Part shown: in pieces, positions 38,736-39,397 of the stretch | Layout: each line of letters starts with the position of its first letter | Position numbering within the stretch: the stretch's first letter is position 1 | Origin: UBA8886 sp002731655 | Lineage (GTDB): Archaea > Thermoplasmatota > Poseidoniia > MGIII > CG-Epi1 | DNA: 39,397 nucleotides | Direction of reading: 5' to 3' | Assembly: GCA_030754655.1 (NCBI GenBank) | Contig: JASLZX010000009.1 | Coordinates: forward strand, 1-39,397 | Made by a program: the position numbers and the translations under genes | Notes under the pieces: model-generated | The model's database searches: none | The model's input: only the letters and a program-made list of their open reading frames with translations | Told to the model about the DNA's origin: nothing

Positions 38736-39338
38736 TTACCGCTGGTCGACCGACGACCAGTTATTAAACTCCGACTCGCCGTCCGACTGGTTGTGGAATC
38801 GCTCCAGATCGGTGGGCGTATTGAGGTTCAGCGCCACTTCGCGCCGTTCCACGAGCGTGTGAGGCAGTTCTCCGAGCAGCTGCTGCGCGCGGTGCTCCCC
38901 CTGCGCCAGCAGCAGCTCCGCCGCCGCCAGCGCCGTTTCGCGCCAGTAGACCGCCACCAGCGGTTGCGGCTGTTCCCATGTCGCCACCGCCGCGTCGCCA
39001 TCCACGGCGAAGCGGCGCAACGCACGGTAGGTGGCGGGCGCTAGCAGCGGCAGGTCGCACGGCGCGACCGCCACCAGCTCGCCGCGCACCGCAGCCAGTC
39101 CCGCTGCGAGCCCAACCAGCGGCCCGCCATGCGGAAGCGGATCGCCCACCCAGCCGCACCCTGTAGGGACCCAGTCAGGCCGCTCGCCCGGCGGCCCCAC
39201 GACCGTTACCCGCTGCGCCACTTGCGCCAGCACCCCGGCAGTGCGGGCGGCGAGGGATTCTCCCTCGATTTCGAGCGACTGTTTGAGCTGCCCCAACCGG
39301 CTGCTTTGCCCGCCCGCTACCATCAACGCGGAGTCCAT
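38736..39338 (-). CDS. mobA: molybdenum cofactor guanylyltransferase MobA
   Basis: Attaches GMP to molybdopterin, giving the dinucleotide form used by DMSO-reductase-family enzymes. The 200-residue nucleotidyltransferase begins MDSALMVAGGQSSRLGQLKQSL, a variant of the LAGGxSxRMGxDK loop with Leu for Met and Gln for Asp. GDPLPHGGPLVGLAAGL and VAVAPCDLPLLAP are the further family motifs. The start overlaps the moaA stop by TGATG. The Asp to Gln change near the catalytic Lys is a small oddity; the Lys itself is kept. Confidence 0.9.
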   Translation of the reverse strand: MDSALMVAGGQSSRLGQLKQSLEIEGESLAARTAGVLAQVAQRVTVVGPPGERPDWVPTGCGWVGDPLPHGGPLVGLAAGLAAVRGELVAVAPCDLPLLAPATYRALRRFAVDGDAAVATWEQPQPLVAVYWRETALAAAELLLAQGEHRAQQLLGELPHTLVERREVALNLNTPTDLERFHNQSDGESEFNNWSSVDQR

Positions 39339-39397
39339 CAGCCCCCGATACGGAACATCTCGACCTTGTGCGACCGCTTGCCTTTGGACAGCAGTGC
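39338..39397 (-). CDS. moaA: GTP 3',8-cyclase MoaA, C-terminal end only
   Basis: Only the last 19 codons and the TGA are in the window. They read ALLSKGKRSHKVEMFRIGG, ending in the Gly-Gly tail that MoaA inserts into its active site (family ends such as R.M..IGG). The stop overlaps the mobA start (TGATG). The identity rests on this tail and on the surrounding Moco genes, so it is likely but based on little sequence. Confidence 0.7.
   Translation of the reverse strand, partial: ALLSKGKRSHKVEMFRIGG

Overview
The window is archaeal. It carries the 3' end of a 23S rRNA with archaeal features, TFB, archaeal NAC, pelota, Mre11-Rad50, a geranylgeranyl reductase for ether lipids and a PGF-CTERM surface protein. 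TATA-like boxes lie 24-29 bases upstream of many start codons. The mix of these with bacterial- or mitochondrial-looking metabolic genes (pyruvate phosphate dikinase, proton-translocating transhydrogenase, acyl-CoA dehydrogenase, ACO2-like aconitase), secreted peptidases, high GC and tight gene packing points to a heterotrophic, probably aerobic member of the Thermoplasmatota. Marine group II (Poseidoniales) is my best guess. The lineage is inferred, not proven.

Layout. 1-316: 23S rRNA 3' end, then about 300 bases of hairpin-rich DNA with an imperfect duplicated 35-base element and no recognisable 5S or tRNA gene. 619-4538 (minus): an RRM protein, then tfb, pelota, NAC and acyl-CoA dehydrogenase. 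4623-13224 (plus): an M50 membrane protease with a sequon-rich C-terminal domain, dihydroorotase, then a PGF-CTERM surface protein, a membrane-anchored S15-type peptidase and an M28 lipoprotein peptidase. 13315-16204 (plus): a three-gene NAD(P) transhydrogenase. 16199-19470 (minus): mre11-rad50. 19544-21095 (plus): a TrmJ-like RNA methyltransferase, a small P-loop protein and an unrecognised helical protein. 21132-24540 (plus): ppdK and a DRAM/Frag1-like membrane protein. 24731-28288 (plus): a split type IV pilus/Tad-like platform, its ATPase, then purM. 28285-32249 (minus): ferredoxin with YwqK-like repeats, a flavoprotein reductase, a tiny membrane protein and aconitase. 32331-35109 (plus): geranylgeranyl reductase, MoeB-rhodanese, MoaD. 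35106-39397 (minus): moaA (tail only), mobA, an AEC permease, moaE, moaC, moaB, moeA.

How the genes fit together. The surface protein and peptidases suit a protein-degrading lifestyle. PPDK, aconitase, acyl-CoA dehydrogenase and transhydrogenase cover central carbon and redox metabolism. The ferredoxin and two GGR-like flavoproteins form a plausible lipid or isoprenoid saturation unit. Nearly the whole molybdenum cofactor pathway sits in the last 5.7 kb, so molybdo- or tungsto-enzymes are expected elsewhere in the genome.

The most interesting leads are the duplicated structured element after the 23S gene, the extended 23S terminal hairpin, eight N-glycosylation sequons in about 65 residues of the M50 protease, the YwqK-ferredoxin fusion between GGR-like flavoproteins, the split pilus platform without pilins, the unknown pair behind trmJ, and convergent genes that share palindromic stop codons. 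I saw no CRISPR array, insertion sequence or prophage.
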